DNA of 64,000 nt from an uncultured Bacteroidaceae bacterium (GCA_904502235.1 CAJGDP010000006.1:1-64000); one strand, 5' to 3'; counted from the stretch's first letter, positions 29,264 to 38,732 are shown. Program-made: numbers and translations. The notes: a model not told the origin generated them from the sequence alone.

Positions 29264-29271
29264 TAAAGGTA
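29264..29271 (-). promoter_or_regulatory. -7-like box for the small barrel gene
   Basis: TACCTTTA on the minus strand, one mismatch from TAnnTTTG, 23 bases before the ATG. It lies in the short divergent region shared with the GH110 gene. Confidence 0.35.
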
Positions 29272-29294
29272 GGTATTTAAATGTTATTTTTGTG

Positions 29295-29302
29295 TATCTT
29301 CG
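29295..29302 (+). promoter_or_regulatory. -7 promoter box for the GH110 gene
   Basis: TATCTTCG lies 21 bases before the ATG at 29324. The two divergent -7 boxes are only ~23 bases apart, so the promoters may compete. Confidence 0.45.
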
Positions 29303-29323
29303 CGAAAAATAAACCGATATTCT

Positions 29324-31156
29324 ATGAAAAAACTTTCATTTGCAGTTTTTGCGTCTTTCTCTTTTTTGTTGGCATCGTGCAATTGCGAAAAAGTCTATAA
29401 CGCATCGGATTTTGGAATAGTTCCAGGAACGGGAGAGGATATGACCGAGGAGATTGCCAAGGCTATTGAAACCATCAAGACGGAGCGTGCCGGCAAACCG
29501 GCAGTCCTTCTGTTTGAAGGTGGTGAATACGATTTTTATCCCGACAGTGCCAATGTCCGTGAGTATTATATCTCCAACCACGATCAGGACAATCCAAAGA
29601 GAGTTGCTGTTGTACTTGAAGGCGTAAAGAATCTCACACTCAAGGGAAAAGATAAAGGTATGGATGCGCGTCATGCCGAATTTATGATGAATGGCAGAAT
29701 GTTGCCTATTGCCATGGTGGGCTGTGAGAACTGTAAACTGGATTTCATTGCCGTGGATACACGTGTTCCGCAGATTACACAGGTAGAGGTTCTGGAGAAT
29801 GATGCCGAGAACGGATATATAACCTACAGAATTGCACCATACGTAAATTACAGGATAGATAACGGTCGTCTGATTGTATATGGCAGCAATTGGGAAATCA
29901 ATCCCGGTTGGGGTATCGCATTCGACGGCACTACCAAGCATATAATTTACACTACAAGTGATATTTGGGTGGGTACACAGAGTGTGGAGGAGGTCTCTCC
30001 CCGTGTCATCCGTGCTCCTTGGCGCGATGCCCGTCTGCTCCCCGGAACAGTCATAGCAATGCGTTCTTACGCCCGTCCCACTCCGGGTATATTCGTTTCG
30101 GAGTGCAAAAATACAGTCCTTAAACACACAAGAGTATACTATGCCGAGGGTATGGGTCTGCTTGCTCAGATGAGTGAGAATATAACACTCGACGGCTTCA
30201 AGGTTTTGTTGGGTGATGACAGATATTTTACCACACAGGCCGATGCAACCCACTTCTCGGGATGCAAGGGCAAGATAGAGTCGCTTAACGGACTTTACGA
30301 GGGTATGATGGACGATGCCATCAATGTTCACGGTACATATCTGCGTGTGGTGCAGCGTCTTGACGACAATACCCTGGTGGGCAGATACATGCATGGTCAG
30401 GCATACGGCTTCTATTGGGGCGGAGCAGGCGACAGTGTGCAGTTTGTACGTTCCGACGTTATGGAAATCACCGAAGGCAACCGTGTCGTTGAAATTACTC
30501 CTTACGACAAGGAACAGCTTGCCGGTTGCAAAGAGTTCAGGATAAAGTTCGAGAAACCGCTTCCTGCCGATATTGCCAACGGCAAGTACGGTATTGAGAA
30601 TCTGGAATGGACTCCCGAGGTGCTTTTCAGCGGTAACACCATACGTAACAACCGCGCTCGTGGTGCATTGTTCAGTACACCCAAGAGCACTGTTGTTGAG
30701 AACAACCTGTTCGACCACACATCGGGTACTGCAATATTGCTATGCGGTGATTGCAACGGATGGTTCGAAACCGGTGCCTGTCGCGATGTCGTAATCCGTA
30801 ACAACCGTTTTGTGAATGCTCTTACAAGTATGTTCCAGTTTACAAACGGTATAATATCAATCTATCCCGAAATACCCGACCTTGCGTCGCAGACAAAATA
30901 TTTCCATGGCGGAAACGGAAAGGGTGTTGTGATAGAGAACAATACATTCGAGACATTCGATGCGCCTATCGTGTATGCGAAATCGCTCGACGGACTTGTG
31001 TTCCGCAACAACAGAATAATACAGAACAACGATTTCAAGCCTTTCCACTGGAACCGTTACCGTTTTCTGCTTGAAAAGGTTGTGGGAGTAACCATTGAAA
31101 ACAATGAATTCGATGGCGGATTCGACAAGGATAAAGATGTAATGATACGTAATTGA
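29324..31156 (+). CDS. GH110 family alpha-1,3-galactosidase-like lipoprotein
   Basis: 610 residues. The signal peptide ends at a lipobox Cys (FLLASC, Cys19), so the protein is membrane-anchored. The body is a right-handed parallel beta-helix: 'LEGVKNLTLKGKDKGMD', 'RVIRAPWRDARLLPGTV', 'DDAINVHGTYLRVV', and repeated 'NNRxxxxxGxxxSTPKSTVVENN' ladders. Length, lipobox and these motifs match GH110 enzymes such as Bacteroides fragilis GlaB, which remove alpha-1,3-linked galactose from blood-group-B or linear B glycans. Specificity within GH110 cannot be read by eye. The next gene begins within 6 bases of its stop codon. Confidence 0.82.
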   Translation: MKKLSFAVFASFSFLLASCNCEKVYNASDFGIVPGTGEDMTEEIAKAIETIKTERAGKPAVLLFEGGEYDFYPDSANVREYYISNHDQDNPKRVAVVLEGVKNLTLKGKDKGMDARHAEFMMNGRMLPIAMVGCENCKLDFIAVDTRVPQITQVEVLENDAENGYITYRIAPYVNYRIDNGRLIVYGSNWEINPGWGIAFDGTTKHIIYTTSDIWVGTQSVEEVSPRVIRAPWRDARLLPGTVIAMRSYARPTPGIFVSECKNTVLKHTRVYYAEGMGLLAQMSENITLDGFKVLLGDDRYFTTQADATHFSGCKGKIESLNGLYEGMMDDAINVHGTYLRVVQRLDDNTLVGRYMHGQAYGFYWGGAGDSVQFVRSDVMEITEGNRVVEITPYDKEQLAGCKEFRIKFEKPLPADIANGKYGIENLEWTPEVLFSGNTIRNNRARGALFSTPKSTVVENNLFDHTSGTAILLCGDCNGWFETGACRDVVIRNNRFVNALTSMFQFTNGIISIYPEIPDLASQTKYFHGGNGKGVVIENNTFETFDAPIVYAKSLDGLVFRNNRIIQNNDFKPFHWNRYRFLLEKVVGVTIENNEFDGGFDKDKDVMIRN

Positions 31157-31161
31157 CAACT

Positions 31162-32796
31162 ATGTTCCATAAATTCAAATATGATTTAAGAGGGGTGGAG
31201 TTGCCCGAGCGTTTCAACAACCCGTTCCATTATCTGCCTCATCAGTTGTGTGTGGTGGCAGAAAGAGAACTCCGTATCTGCCTGACAAAGGACCCTTACG
31301 TTTTTGCCGAATCTTTTATGGGTAAGATGTATGGTGTGCTTGTGGTTCAGGCCCCTTCGGGTGAGATTGGCTATCTTATGGCGTTCTCGGGATTGTTGAC
31401 AGGAAAGAATACATACGAAGGATTTGTTCCGCCCGTATATGACATGCAGCAACCCGACGGTTATTTCAAACAGGAAGAGGCGTGTATTTCGGCTATAAAT
31501 GCCAAAATAAGCAAAATAGAGGAGAGTGATGATTATATCTCTGCCGTAAAGGCTCTGGAAACCGAAAGGGAAAAAGCCAAAAATGCTGTTGCAGAGATGT
31601 CGGCTCTGTTTAAAGCAAATAAGGAAGAACGCAAGAGAAGACGCGAAGCTGGTTTTTTGTCCCAGGAGGATGAAGCGCAGATGGTCAGACAGAGTCAGTT
31701 CGAAAAAGCCGAGCTCAAGCGTACGCGTGCGGCATGGGATGCCAAGATTGCAGAGAAAGAGAGTGCTGTGGCTCTGTTTACAGAACTTATAGAGACCTTG
31801 GGGGCAGAGCGTGCCGAACGTTCGGCGGCTTTGCAGAAGTGGCTTTTTGGACAGTTCAAGGTGTTGAATGCCAAAGGAGAAAGCAAAAGCCTTCTTGAAA
31901 TCTTCGACGAGAAATTGTCGGTATTGCCACCTGCAGGAGCAGGGGAGTGTGCTGCTCCCAAACTGTTGCAGTATGCCTATGCCAATTCTTTGAAACCGCT
32001 TGCAATGGGTGAGTTCTGGGTTGGAAGGTGTCCTGAACGTGGAGAGGTGCGTCGCGATGGCTGTTACTATGGAGCATGCAAGAGCAAGTGCGAACCTATT
32101 TTGCAATATATGCTTCAGGGACTCGACGTCGAGGATTCTGCCCTTGAAAAAGGTGGTGATATAAGCAATGTTGAGATTGTTTATGAAGATGAACATCTGC
32201 TTGTCGTAAATAAACCTGCTGGAATTCTCTCTGTGCCTGGTATTGTGGGCGGTATGTCTGTGGAACAATGGATTCGCGAAGAGTATCTGCATCGAAACGA
32301 CATTTTTGTGGTGCACCGTCTCGACATGTCAACATCGGGTCTGCTCATTGTTGCAAAAAGTGTTGAAGTGTACAAGAGTTTGCAGAACCAGTTCCTGAAA
32401 CGTACTGTAGTTAAGGAATATACAGCCATTCTGGAGGGAGTGCCGGTGAATAGCGAAGGTACCATAGACCTTCCGCTTGCTTCCGACTACGAGAACCGTC
32501 CATGTCAGATTGTGGACCATAAGAACGGAAAACTGGCTGTAACAAATTACAACATGCTTGAAATTATACAATATAAGGGCAAGCAGTGCTCTTTGGTGCG
32601 CTTTAATCCTGTAACGGGGCGTACTCATCAGTTACGTGTGCATGCTGCAAGCCCACAAGGTCTTGATTGTCCTATTGTGGGAGATGCTCTTTATGGAACA
32701 AACGGCGACAGGCTTATGTTGCATGCCTCGTCGTTGACTTTTGACCATCCTGTAAGCGGTAAGAGGTTGGTGATAGAGTGCAAGGCTTGTTTCTGA
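31162..32796 (+). CDS. RluA-family RNA pseudouridine synthase with N-terminal extension
   Basis: 544 residues from the ATG at 31162 (an in-frame TTG at 31153 overlaps the previous stop codon). The catalytic domain (~residues 330-540) has 'VVNKPAGILSVPG', the Asp motif 'VHRLDMSTSGLLIVAK' and 'VTGRTHQLRVHAA'. The first ~320 residues carry a conserved N-terminal domain ('RFNNPFHYLPHQLC') and a long charged coiled coil (~residues 105-220), with no S4 domain. Such long RluA proteins occur in Bacteroidota and some gammaproteobacteria. It modifies uridines in rRNA or tRNA; the target is unknown. Four Cys residues near 290-315 ('GRCPERGEVRRDGCYYGACK') may bind zinc. Confidence 0.9.
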   Translation: MFHKFKYDLRGVELPERFNNPFHYLPHQLCVVAERELRICLTKDPYVFAESFMGKMYGVLVVQAPSGEIGYLMAFSGLLTGKNTYEGFVPPVYDMQQPDGYFKQEEACISAINAKISKIEESDDYISAVKALETEREKAKNAVAEMSALFKANKEERKRRREAGFLSQEDEAQMVRQSQFEKAELKRTRAAWDAKIAEKESAVALFTELIETLGAERAERSAALQKWLFGQFKVLNAKGESKSLLEIFDEKLSVLPPAGAGECAAPKLLQYAYANSLKPLAMGEFWVGRCPERGEVRRDGCYYGACKSKCEPILQYMLQGLDVEDSALEKGGDISNVEIVYEDEHLLVVNKPAGILSVPGIVGGMSVEQWIREEYLHRNDIFVVHRLDMSTSGLLIVAKSVEVYKSLQNQFLKRTVVKEYTAILEGVPVNSEGTIDLPLASDYENRPCQIVDHKNGKLAVTNYNMLEIIQYKGKQCSLVRFNPVTGRTHQLRVHAASPQGLDCPIVGDALYGTNGDRLMLHASSLTFDHPVSGKRLVIECKACF

Positions 32797-32828
32797 TATA
32801 GCCGTGGTTGTTCACGGTATGGATTTGT

Positions 32829-32863
32829 TGTGGAGATTGTCTAGGGCGATCTCCACATTTTTT
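32829..32863 (+). terminator. Rho-independent terminator
   Basis: A 9-bp stem (TGTGGAGAT / ATCTCCACA, 11-base loop) followed by six T residues ends the GH110-pseudouridine synthase transcript. Confidence 0.85.
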
Positions 32864-32869
32864 ATATTA

Positions 32870-32877
32870 TAATTTTG
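32870..32877 (+). promoter_or_regulatory. -7 promoter box for the GH123-GH33 gene
   Basis: TAATTTTG, a full TAnnTTTG match, 76 bases before the ATG at 32953. It begins only 7 bases after the preceding terminator, and the -33 region falls inside that hairpin. Confidence 0.55.
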
Positions 32878-32952
32878 CAAAAACCGTTTTTTTTTTTTGC
32901 TTTGTAAAGTTTTTGTATCAATGGAATATTGTATATAATCAAATCATATTTT

Positions 32953-35900
32953 ATGAAACTTAAATTTTATTTATCCGTCTTTTTTGTTCTGTTGGCATGC
33001 TTTACAGCAAAGGCACAGCAGGACTATTATGTTGTCCATGGGGCAAATGTCAATGTAACCCATGCGGCTCATTATCCTAAGGCTGTGGGTATTGCGAATG
33101 TTAGTGGCGACCAGCAGGTGCTCGACAATATCGCAACTGCACCCCGATGCGCTGCCTATTTCGACAAGACATCCACTGTGTTCAATGTAAAGAGCGGTGA
33201 GACTGTCACTCCGCTCATCACCATAAGCGGCGAATGGATGCACGGTTATGTCTATGTCGATTGGAACAACAACAAGAAGTTCGATGTAAATATCACAGGC
33301 GAAGGCCCTTACATCAAGGGTGATGGCAATGAACTCATGTGCTGGTCGCTCTATAGCCATAACGGTAATGGTGACACAGGTTGGAACAGTGCCGGTCTTT
33401 ATCAGAGCAGTGGTAATGTGCTTGCTCCGGGTTCGTTCCGCGTACCCGAAGGTCTTGAGGAAGGTTCAACATATCGTATGCGTTATGCAGTACAGTGGAA
33501 CAGCATTGATCCCACAGGAAGTTATGCCAATTTTATAAGCGACGGTGCATTCATCATCGACGTGATGCTCAAGATTACAGGTGTTGCCTCTGAGGACGAA
33601 CAGCAATCATACCCAATTGATGAGTACAAAGAGCCTCGCGTAGGTACAACTCCCGATGCTTCGGCATGGAATGTTATCCCCGATGGCTTGAACGCTTCAT
33701 GGGCTTCGCGCGACGTTCACTATAAACTGCACGAGGTTCCGCAGATTGCTCAAAAGGATGTTGCTACAGTGCGTGCCTGGAAGGGTGAACGCGCAAATAT
33801 TCAGGCTGTATTGTTCAGTAAAACCAATCAGGATACCCTCTCTGTACGTATGACAGAGTGGAAAAAGGGTGGTGAAGCTACAGGTATCAATGCAGGCGAT
33901 GCACGCTTTGTGAACTATGTAATTACCGATGACTATGTGGCTTGTGGTAATCACCCGATGACTCTTCCACAATGGCTTGTTGCCGATGTAATAGACCAGG
34001 ACAAGCCTCACGCTGTTCCTGCAATGGAAACACGTCCAGTATGGTGTACTTTGGAAATTCCTCGCAATGTCGAGGCCGGTGAATATACAACCGCGCTTGA
34101 AATTGTAAATAAGGGTGGAGATGTTGTAAAGAGTCTTACGTTGAATGTGATAGTAGACTCTCACTCTTTGCCAACCGTTGCAGAGCAGAAATTCCACCTC
34201 GACTTCTGGCAGCAGCCTTATGCTATCAGCCGTTATTATGGCGTTGAGCGTTGGAGCGAGGGACATTACGAGGCTTTGCGTCCTTATTTGCAGGCACTCG
34301 GTCGTGCAGGCCAGCGCACCGTTACTGCCATATTGTTCTATGAGCCATGGGGTGAGCAGACACACGACCTCTTCGACCCGATGGTGCAGACAACCAAGAA
34401 GAGTGATGGTACTTGGGCTTATGACTATACAGTCTTCGACAAATATGTAGAGCTTTGTGCCGAGTATGGCATTGATAAGCAAATCAATTGCTTCAGCATG
34501 GTTCCATGGGATATGAGCTTCCGTTATTACGATGAGGCTTCAGGCAGTTACAAGAATCTGTCGACAACAACAGGTACAGCCGAGTACCGCGAATTGTGGA
34601 CAAGTTTCCTTACTGCTTTCAAGGCACACTTGCAGCAGAAGAATTGGTTCGAGAAGACTAACATCGCGATGGACGAGCGTGGAGAGACCGATTTGCAGAA
34701 TGCCTATAACATAGCAAATGCTCTTGGATTTAACTGTGCGCTTGCCGGAAACTATCACTCATCACTCTGTGGAACATATCGCGACCTCTGCGCGCAGCTA
34801 GGTCAGGAACACCAGTTTACAACACAACAATTGGAGAACCGCAAGGCGAAAGGCTGGGTAACAACATTCTATACTAGCTGTGCAAACAGCGAGCCAAATA
34901 TCTACTCAAACTCTTTGCCGGCAGAGGCTGCTTATCTTCCAATCTATGCGGCAAAGATGAACCTCGACGGTTATCTGCATTGGGCATGGTGCAACTGGGA
35001 TGAGCACCCACTCACCGACAGCCGTTTCCGCAAGTTCGGTTCGGGCGATACTTATTGCTACTATCCCGGCAACCGTTCAAGCGTTCGCTTCGAGCGTCTT
35101 ATCGAGGGTATACATCAGTTCGAGAAGATACAGATTCTCAAGGAGGAGTACAAGAACAACAGCGAGAAACTTACTGTGCTCAATGCTTTGCTTGGTCGCT
35201 TCATAGGCTCTGTAGCGGGCGAAGAGTGTGCCGATATAGTAAATGATATGGAGGACTTCCTTAATGGCAAGGAGGTTGAAGTGCCTGTGGCAAAGGATGT
35301 GCAGACAGGATATTATCATATTGTGGGCAAGGATGCATCGCGTTACGAACATCTGTATAACGATGCCACGCTCACAGGCAACAGCATGCGCTTTACATTG
35401 CAGTCCAACTCAATGGTAAATACCAATAACGGTATTTGGCATGTTACAGTAAAGGACAACAGCAAGTTGGCTATAAAGAACGGTGACGGTAATCCCCTTA
35501 TTGCCGGTGCAAGTTATGCGGGCTCTGTGGTTGGTTCTTATAACGAACTTACCGTAGGTAGCACAGTAGACGTGGGCGAGTATCGTTACTACTATTTTAC
35601 CGAGGCGATCAACTGCACTAATGGCGGTGAAAATTTCAAAGTGAGCGGAGTGCCTTTCGTTACCACTTGGACAGACGGTGGTGCCGGTGCCGGCGACAAT
35701 CAATGGCGTTTCGAACCGGTGGATATGGACGGCATGAGTGTATATGATGTGGAAATTGAGGGTAGTGATGATGTATATGTTACATACAGTAACGGCTTGT
35801 CATCGGAAAAGGCTTTCAATGGCGGTTTCTTTATAACTTCAAACGAGATTGCTGCCGATAAACTTTCTGTAGGAATGGTAGGTAACATCCTTAAAGGTGC

Positions 35901-37956
35901 TGACATAAATATTGAGGGCAACAAAATAAAGGTATCGAATATCAAGCAGGCTCCAACACCTGTAAAGCAGGACCTTTATAACACAAGTAAAGGTTCTATG
36001 ACAATTCCTCCTTACCGTATCCCCGGTATAACAACTGCAAGCAATGGTCGTCTTATAACTGCAGCGGCACGTCTTGTCTGCGGAACCGACCCCGGTTATG
36101 GTCAGGTGGATATCGTTTGTCGTTTGAGCGACAACCATGGCGACACATGGACCGATATGATTGATGTTGCTGTGGGTACAGGACGTACTTCGGCAACAGT
36201 GAACTATTTCGACACAGCATTCGGTGACCCTGCCATTGTTGCCGACCGCACAAGCAATGAGGTGCTTATCATCGCCGTTGCCGGCTGTACAGTTTATGGC
36301 AACGGAAATACCACACGTCAGAATCCCAATATGATAGCCACAATCCACAGCAAGGATAACGGTGAGACATGGGAGACCCCTGTAAACGTAACAGAGCAGA
36401 TATACAGTCTCTTTGATGCAGGCAATCCAATCCAGGCTGCTTTCGTGGGTGGTGGAAAGATTTTCCAGAGCCGTATTGTAAAGAAGGACAAGTATTACCG
36501 TCTGTATGCGGCGATGTGCGCACGCCCCAACGGTAACCGCGTAATCTATTCCGATGACTTTGGTCGCACATGGAATGCTCTTGGCGGAGCTTCGGCTCTT
36601 CCTGCTCCCGGTGGTGACGAACCAAAGTGCGAGGAGTTGCCCGATGGTCGTGTGATTCTATCAAGCCGCGTTGGTGGCGGACGTATATACAATATATATA
36701 CTTATAGCAACACACTTGCAGGTACCGGTTCATGGGGAACATCAGTGAAGAGTACCTTTGCTGGTTCTGGTCTCACACCCGGCGGAAACTCTACCAATGG
36801 TGAGATTCTTGTTGTACCTGTGCAGCGCAACAGCGACGGCAAGGATATGTATCTTGCCCTGCAGTCGTTGCCCACCGGTAGCGGACGTACAAATGTGGGT
36901 ATCTTCTATAAAGAGTTGACCGATGTTACCGATATCAACACTGTTGCGAACTTTGCTGACGGCTGGAACGGTTTCTATCAGGTAAGCAACACGGCATCGG
37001 CATACAGCTCTATGGATTTGCAGGCTGACAATAGAATAGGTTTCATCTATGAGGAGACACTTACAAAGCATGGTACTGTGCAGAACCCTGTTTCTACAAG
37101 TTTCCCCACTGGCGCTGGAACCCACAACTATGACGGCTTTGACAATATCTATGTTGCATACGACCTTGAGTATATTACTAATGGCGCATACAGCATAAAA
37201 AGAGATGTCGACCGTAGAGAATTTGTACGCGACTATTTCACCGCACTTGTTCAGAACGAACCGACAGAGGTTAAGGATGCTGTTACGGATGCCCTGAATG
37301 CATTGAGCAAGGAACCTACAGTTGTTGAAATAGACAATGTATATAAGGCTTTTAAAGCTCTTGAACCTGCCGACAAATGGGATGGCAAGTTGCTTACGTT
37401 TACTAATGTCCAGCAGAATGGCACAGAGCGTACTCTTTATATAGATAACAATAACGTGCTGAACCTTAGCACATCCACCCCGGAGGAGTTGGGGGTGGCA
37501 GCCCAGTTTCTCTGTACAAAGGAGATGAGCGGAAAGTATAGCTTCTATAACGAAGATAAGAAACTGTATATGATATGGCGTGCCGGCAACAATTATGGTT
37601 ATAATAACAACACTGGAACACTTGCTGCATACAATGCCACATATTGTGATTGGAGCATAAATAATGGAAGTGTTGCCGATGCATACTATCTGGTGAGTAA
37701 AAGAAATGATGGTTCAACAGATGGCTCGTTGATAGTTATGGCTTCGGGTGCTTTCGATGCATTTTCGGCTTCCGAGGGTTATACATCCACTTACAGTAAT
37801 CTTTTTCGTATAGATGTTATTGAGAATGCTACTTCGATAACTGATGTCAAAGAGAATCCTGTTGCGAACGGTATTTATGACCTTCAAGGGCGCAAGGTTG
37901 AAAAAGCAGAAAAAGGGATTTATATAATCAATGGAAAGAAGATTTTGGTAAAGTAA
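32953..37956 (+). CDS. Secreted GEVED-GH123-GH33 fusion: beta-N-acetylgalactosaminidase-like and sialidase modules
   Basis: 1667 residues; the ATG at 32953 starts a signal peptide (MKLKFYLSVFFVLLACFTAKA). Order: GEVED domain (~60-205; 'YVDWNNNKKFD', 'MRYAVQWNSIDPTGSYANF'); GH123/DUF4091-type N-domain and barrel (~235-750) with 'IAMDERGETD', whose adjacent Asp574-Glu575 match the GH123 catalytic pair; a beta-rich spacer (~780-1010); GH33 propeller (~1015-1420) with 'YRIPGI' Arg motif and Asp boxes 'SDNHGDTW', 'SKDNGETW', 'SDDFGRTW'; a small helical and beta region; and a T9SS-like tail (YDLQGRKV ... GIYIINGKKILVK). Both catalytic units look intact. Inference: the enzyme removes Neu5Ac and beta-GalNAc from the same or neighbouring sugars at the cell surface. 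Confidence 0.85.
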   Translation: MKLKFYLSVFFVLLACFTAKAQQDYYVVHGANVNVTHAAHYPKAVGIANVSGDQQVLDNIATAPRCAAYFDKTSTVFNVKSGETVTPLITISGEWMHGYVYVDWNNNKKFDVNITGEGPYIKGDGNELMCWSLYSHNGNGDTGWNSAGLYQSSGNVLAPGSFRVPEGLEEGSTYRMRYAVQWNSIDPTGSYANFISDGAFIIDVMLKITGVASEDEQQSYPIDEYKEPRVGTTPDASAWNVIPDGLNASWASRDVHYKLHEVPQIAQKDVATVRAWKGERANIQAVLFSKTNQDTLSVRMTEWKKGGEATGINAGDARFVNYVITDDYVACGNHPMTLPQWLVADVIDQDKPHAVPAMETRPVWCTLEIPRNVEAGEYTTALEIVNKGGDVVKSLTLNVIVDSHSLPTVAEQKFHLDFWQQPYAISRYYGVERWSEGHYEALRPYLQALGRAGQRTVTAILFYEPWGEQTHDLFDPMVQTTKKSDGTWAYDYTVFDKYVELCAEYGIDKQINCFSMVPWDMSFRYYDEASGSYKNLSTTTGTAEYRELWTSFLTAFKAHLQQKNWFEKTNIAMDERGETDLQNAYNIANALGFNCALAGNYHSSLCGTYRDLCAQLGQEHQFTTQQLENRKAKGWVTTFYTSCANSEPNIYSNSLPAEAAYLPIYAAKMNLDGYLHWAWCNWDEHPLTDSRFRKFGSGDTYCYYPGNRSSVRFERLIEGIHQFEKIQILKEEYKNNSEKLTVLNALLGRFIGSVAGEECADIVNDMEDFLNGKEVEVPVAKDVQTGYYHIVGKDASRYEHLYNDATLTGNSMRFTLQSNSMVNTNNGIWHVTVKDNSKLAIKNGDGNPLIAGASYAGSVVGSYNELTVGSTVDVGEYRYYYFTEAINCTNGGENFKVSGVPFVTTWTDGGAGAGDNQWRFEPVDMDGMSVYDVEIEGSDDVYVTYSNGLSSEKAFNGGFFITSNEIAADKLSVGMVGNILKGADINIEGNKIKVSNIKQAPTPVKQDLYNTSKGSMTIPPYRIPGITTASNGRLITAAARLVCGTDPGYGQVDIVCRLSDNHGDTWTDMIDVAVGTGRTSATVNYFDTAFGDPAIVADRTSNEVLIIAVAGCTVYGNGNTTRQNPNMIATIHSKDNGETWETPVNVTEQIYSLFDAGNPIQAAFVGGGKIFQSRIVKKDKYYRLYAAMCARPNGNRVIYSDDFGRTWNALGGASALPAPGGDEPKCEELPDGRVILSSRVGGGRIYNIYTYSNTLAGTGSWGTSVKSTFAGSGLTPGGNSTNGEILVVPVQRNSDGKDMYLALQSLPTGSGRTNVGIFYKELTDVTDINTVANFADGWNGFYQVSNTASAYSSMDLQADNRIGFIYEETLTKHGTVQNPVSTSFPTGAGTHNYDGFDNIYVAYDLEYITNGAYSIKRDVDRREFVRDYFTALVQNEPTEVKDAVTDALNALSKEPTVVEIDNVYKAFKALEPADKWDGKLLTFTNVQQNGTERTLYIDNNNVLNLSTSTPEELGVAAQFLCTKEMSGKYSFYNEDKKLYMIWRAGNNYGYNNNTGTLAAYNATYCDWSINNGSVADAYYLVSKRNDGSTDGSLIVMASGAFDAFSASEGYTSTYSNLFRIDVIENATSITDVKENPVANGIYDLQGRKVEKAEKGIYIINGKKILVK

Positions 37957-37969
37957 AACAAAGCTGACT

Positions 37970-38069
37970 AAAAAGGCTCTTTTTGCGTTACGCTTGCTCT
38001 CAAAATGCTCATTTACTTCAAGTAAACTGCGCTTTTTCGAGCTTCGCAAGCCTTAAAATAGCTCTTTTT
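37970..38069. repeat. 100-base imperfect inverted repeat with palindromic core
   Basis: The centre is a perfect 15-base palindrome (TTTACTTCAAGTAAA, 38012-38026). The arms on each side (AAAAAGGCTCTTTTTGCG... and its counterpart ending ...TAGCTCTTTTT) pair imperfectly over about 45 bases. It lies between the sialidase stop codon and the shared terminator. It may be a dispersed palindromic element or an extra transcription stop. Confidence 0.5.
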
Positions 38070-38084
38070 ATTCAACTTCAAAGC

Positions 38085-38118
38085 AACTAGAGCGACCTCG
38101 GGGTCGCTCTAGTTTTAA
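38085..38118. terminator. Bidirectional terminator between convergent genes
   Basis: A perfect 13-bp stem (AACTAGAGCGACC / GGTCGCTCTAGTT) with a TCGG tetraloop and T-rich flank. It touches the stop codon of the thiamine pyrophosphokinase gene on the minus strand and also ends the glycosidase gene on the plus strand. Confidence 0.85.
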
Positions 38119-38732
38119 TAATTGATGAACAGCAGATATTCTCCCGTTGCATTGATTGTGAATGTATCGGCGGTACATTCGTTCAACGTTCCCTGCCACC
38201 AGTTTGTAAAATCGTAGATGGGATATAATAATCCATTGGCACTCATATCCTTTGCCGTTATGCTGAATATTGATACCTGTTGACCCTTTCGGCATTTATG
38301 TGTTGTTGTGCCGTTGCAGGGGATGAACACTCCATGGTCGGTAAATGATTGGACCTCTGCTCCTGCGCGCATATATTCGATGAGCAGGCTTATATTGCCT
38401 ATTGTGTGGTCCTCGCGCTTGCCTGTAGCGGAAACTATGGCTATGCGCTTCTTCCCTTGTTCCATGCAGAAACGTACCGCCTTTGTCTGGTCGTTACTCT
38501 CCTGTTCGCTTATTATATGCAACAGGTGTTTGTATTTTTCTTTGTTTTCTGCGCCGATGGAGTCGCCGTCGCCCACAATTGCATTGGGGATATTGCCTGT
38601 TGCAATGAAGTGGTCTGCCGCGCCGTCGCAGCACACAATATAGGTCGCATCTTCTATTATCTGTAACGGCAGTCCGGCTGTAGGATATTCGCCTCCACCT
38701 ATAATTACCGCATCAGGATTGTTTATTTTCAT
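38115..38732 (-). CDS. Thiamine pyrophosphokinase
   Basis: 205 residues, normal for the family. Motifs: 'YIVCCDGAADHF', 'NAIVGDGDSIGAENKEKY' and 'SNDQTKAVRFC', the nucleotide/thiamine-binding sites of TPK; the C-terminal thiamine-binding domain follows ('SATGKREDHTIGNISLL'). It turns imported thiamine into TPP using ATP. Last gene of the riboswitch-controlled operon; its start overlaps the end of pnuT by 20 bases, indicating coupled translation. Confidence 0.92.
   Translation of the reverse strand: MKINNPDAVIIGGGEYPTAGLPLQIIEDATYIVCCDGAADHFIATGNIPNAIVGDGDSIGAENKEKYKHLLHIISEQESNDQTKAVRFCMEQGKKRIAIVSATGKREDHTIGNISLLIEYMRAGAEVQSFTDHGVFIPCNGTTTHKCRKGQQVSIFSITAKDMSANGLLYPIYDFTNWWQGTLNECTADTFTINATGEYLLFINY

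Noticed and set aside
29336..30718. 460-codon open frame on the minus strand opposite the GH110 gene
   Set aside because: It lies wholly antisense to a well-supported gene, has a Cys/His/Ile-rich composition unlike a real protein, and shows no signal or domain.
31186..32316. 376-codon minus-strand frame
   Set aside because: It is antisense to the RluA-type synthase and has no domain, signal or promoter.
37714..38049. 111-codon minus-strand frame
   Set aside because: It overlaps the C-terminal sorting tail of the GH123-GH33 gene and an inverted repeat; the translation is low-complexity and has no supporting promoter.
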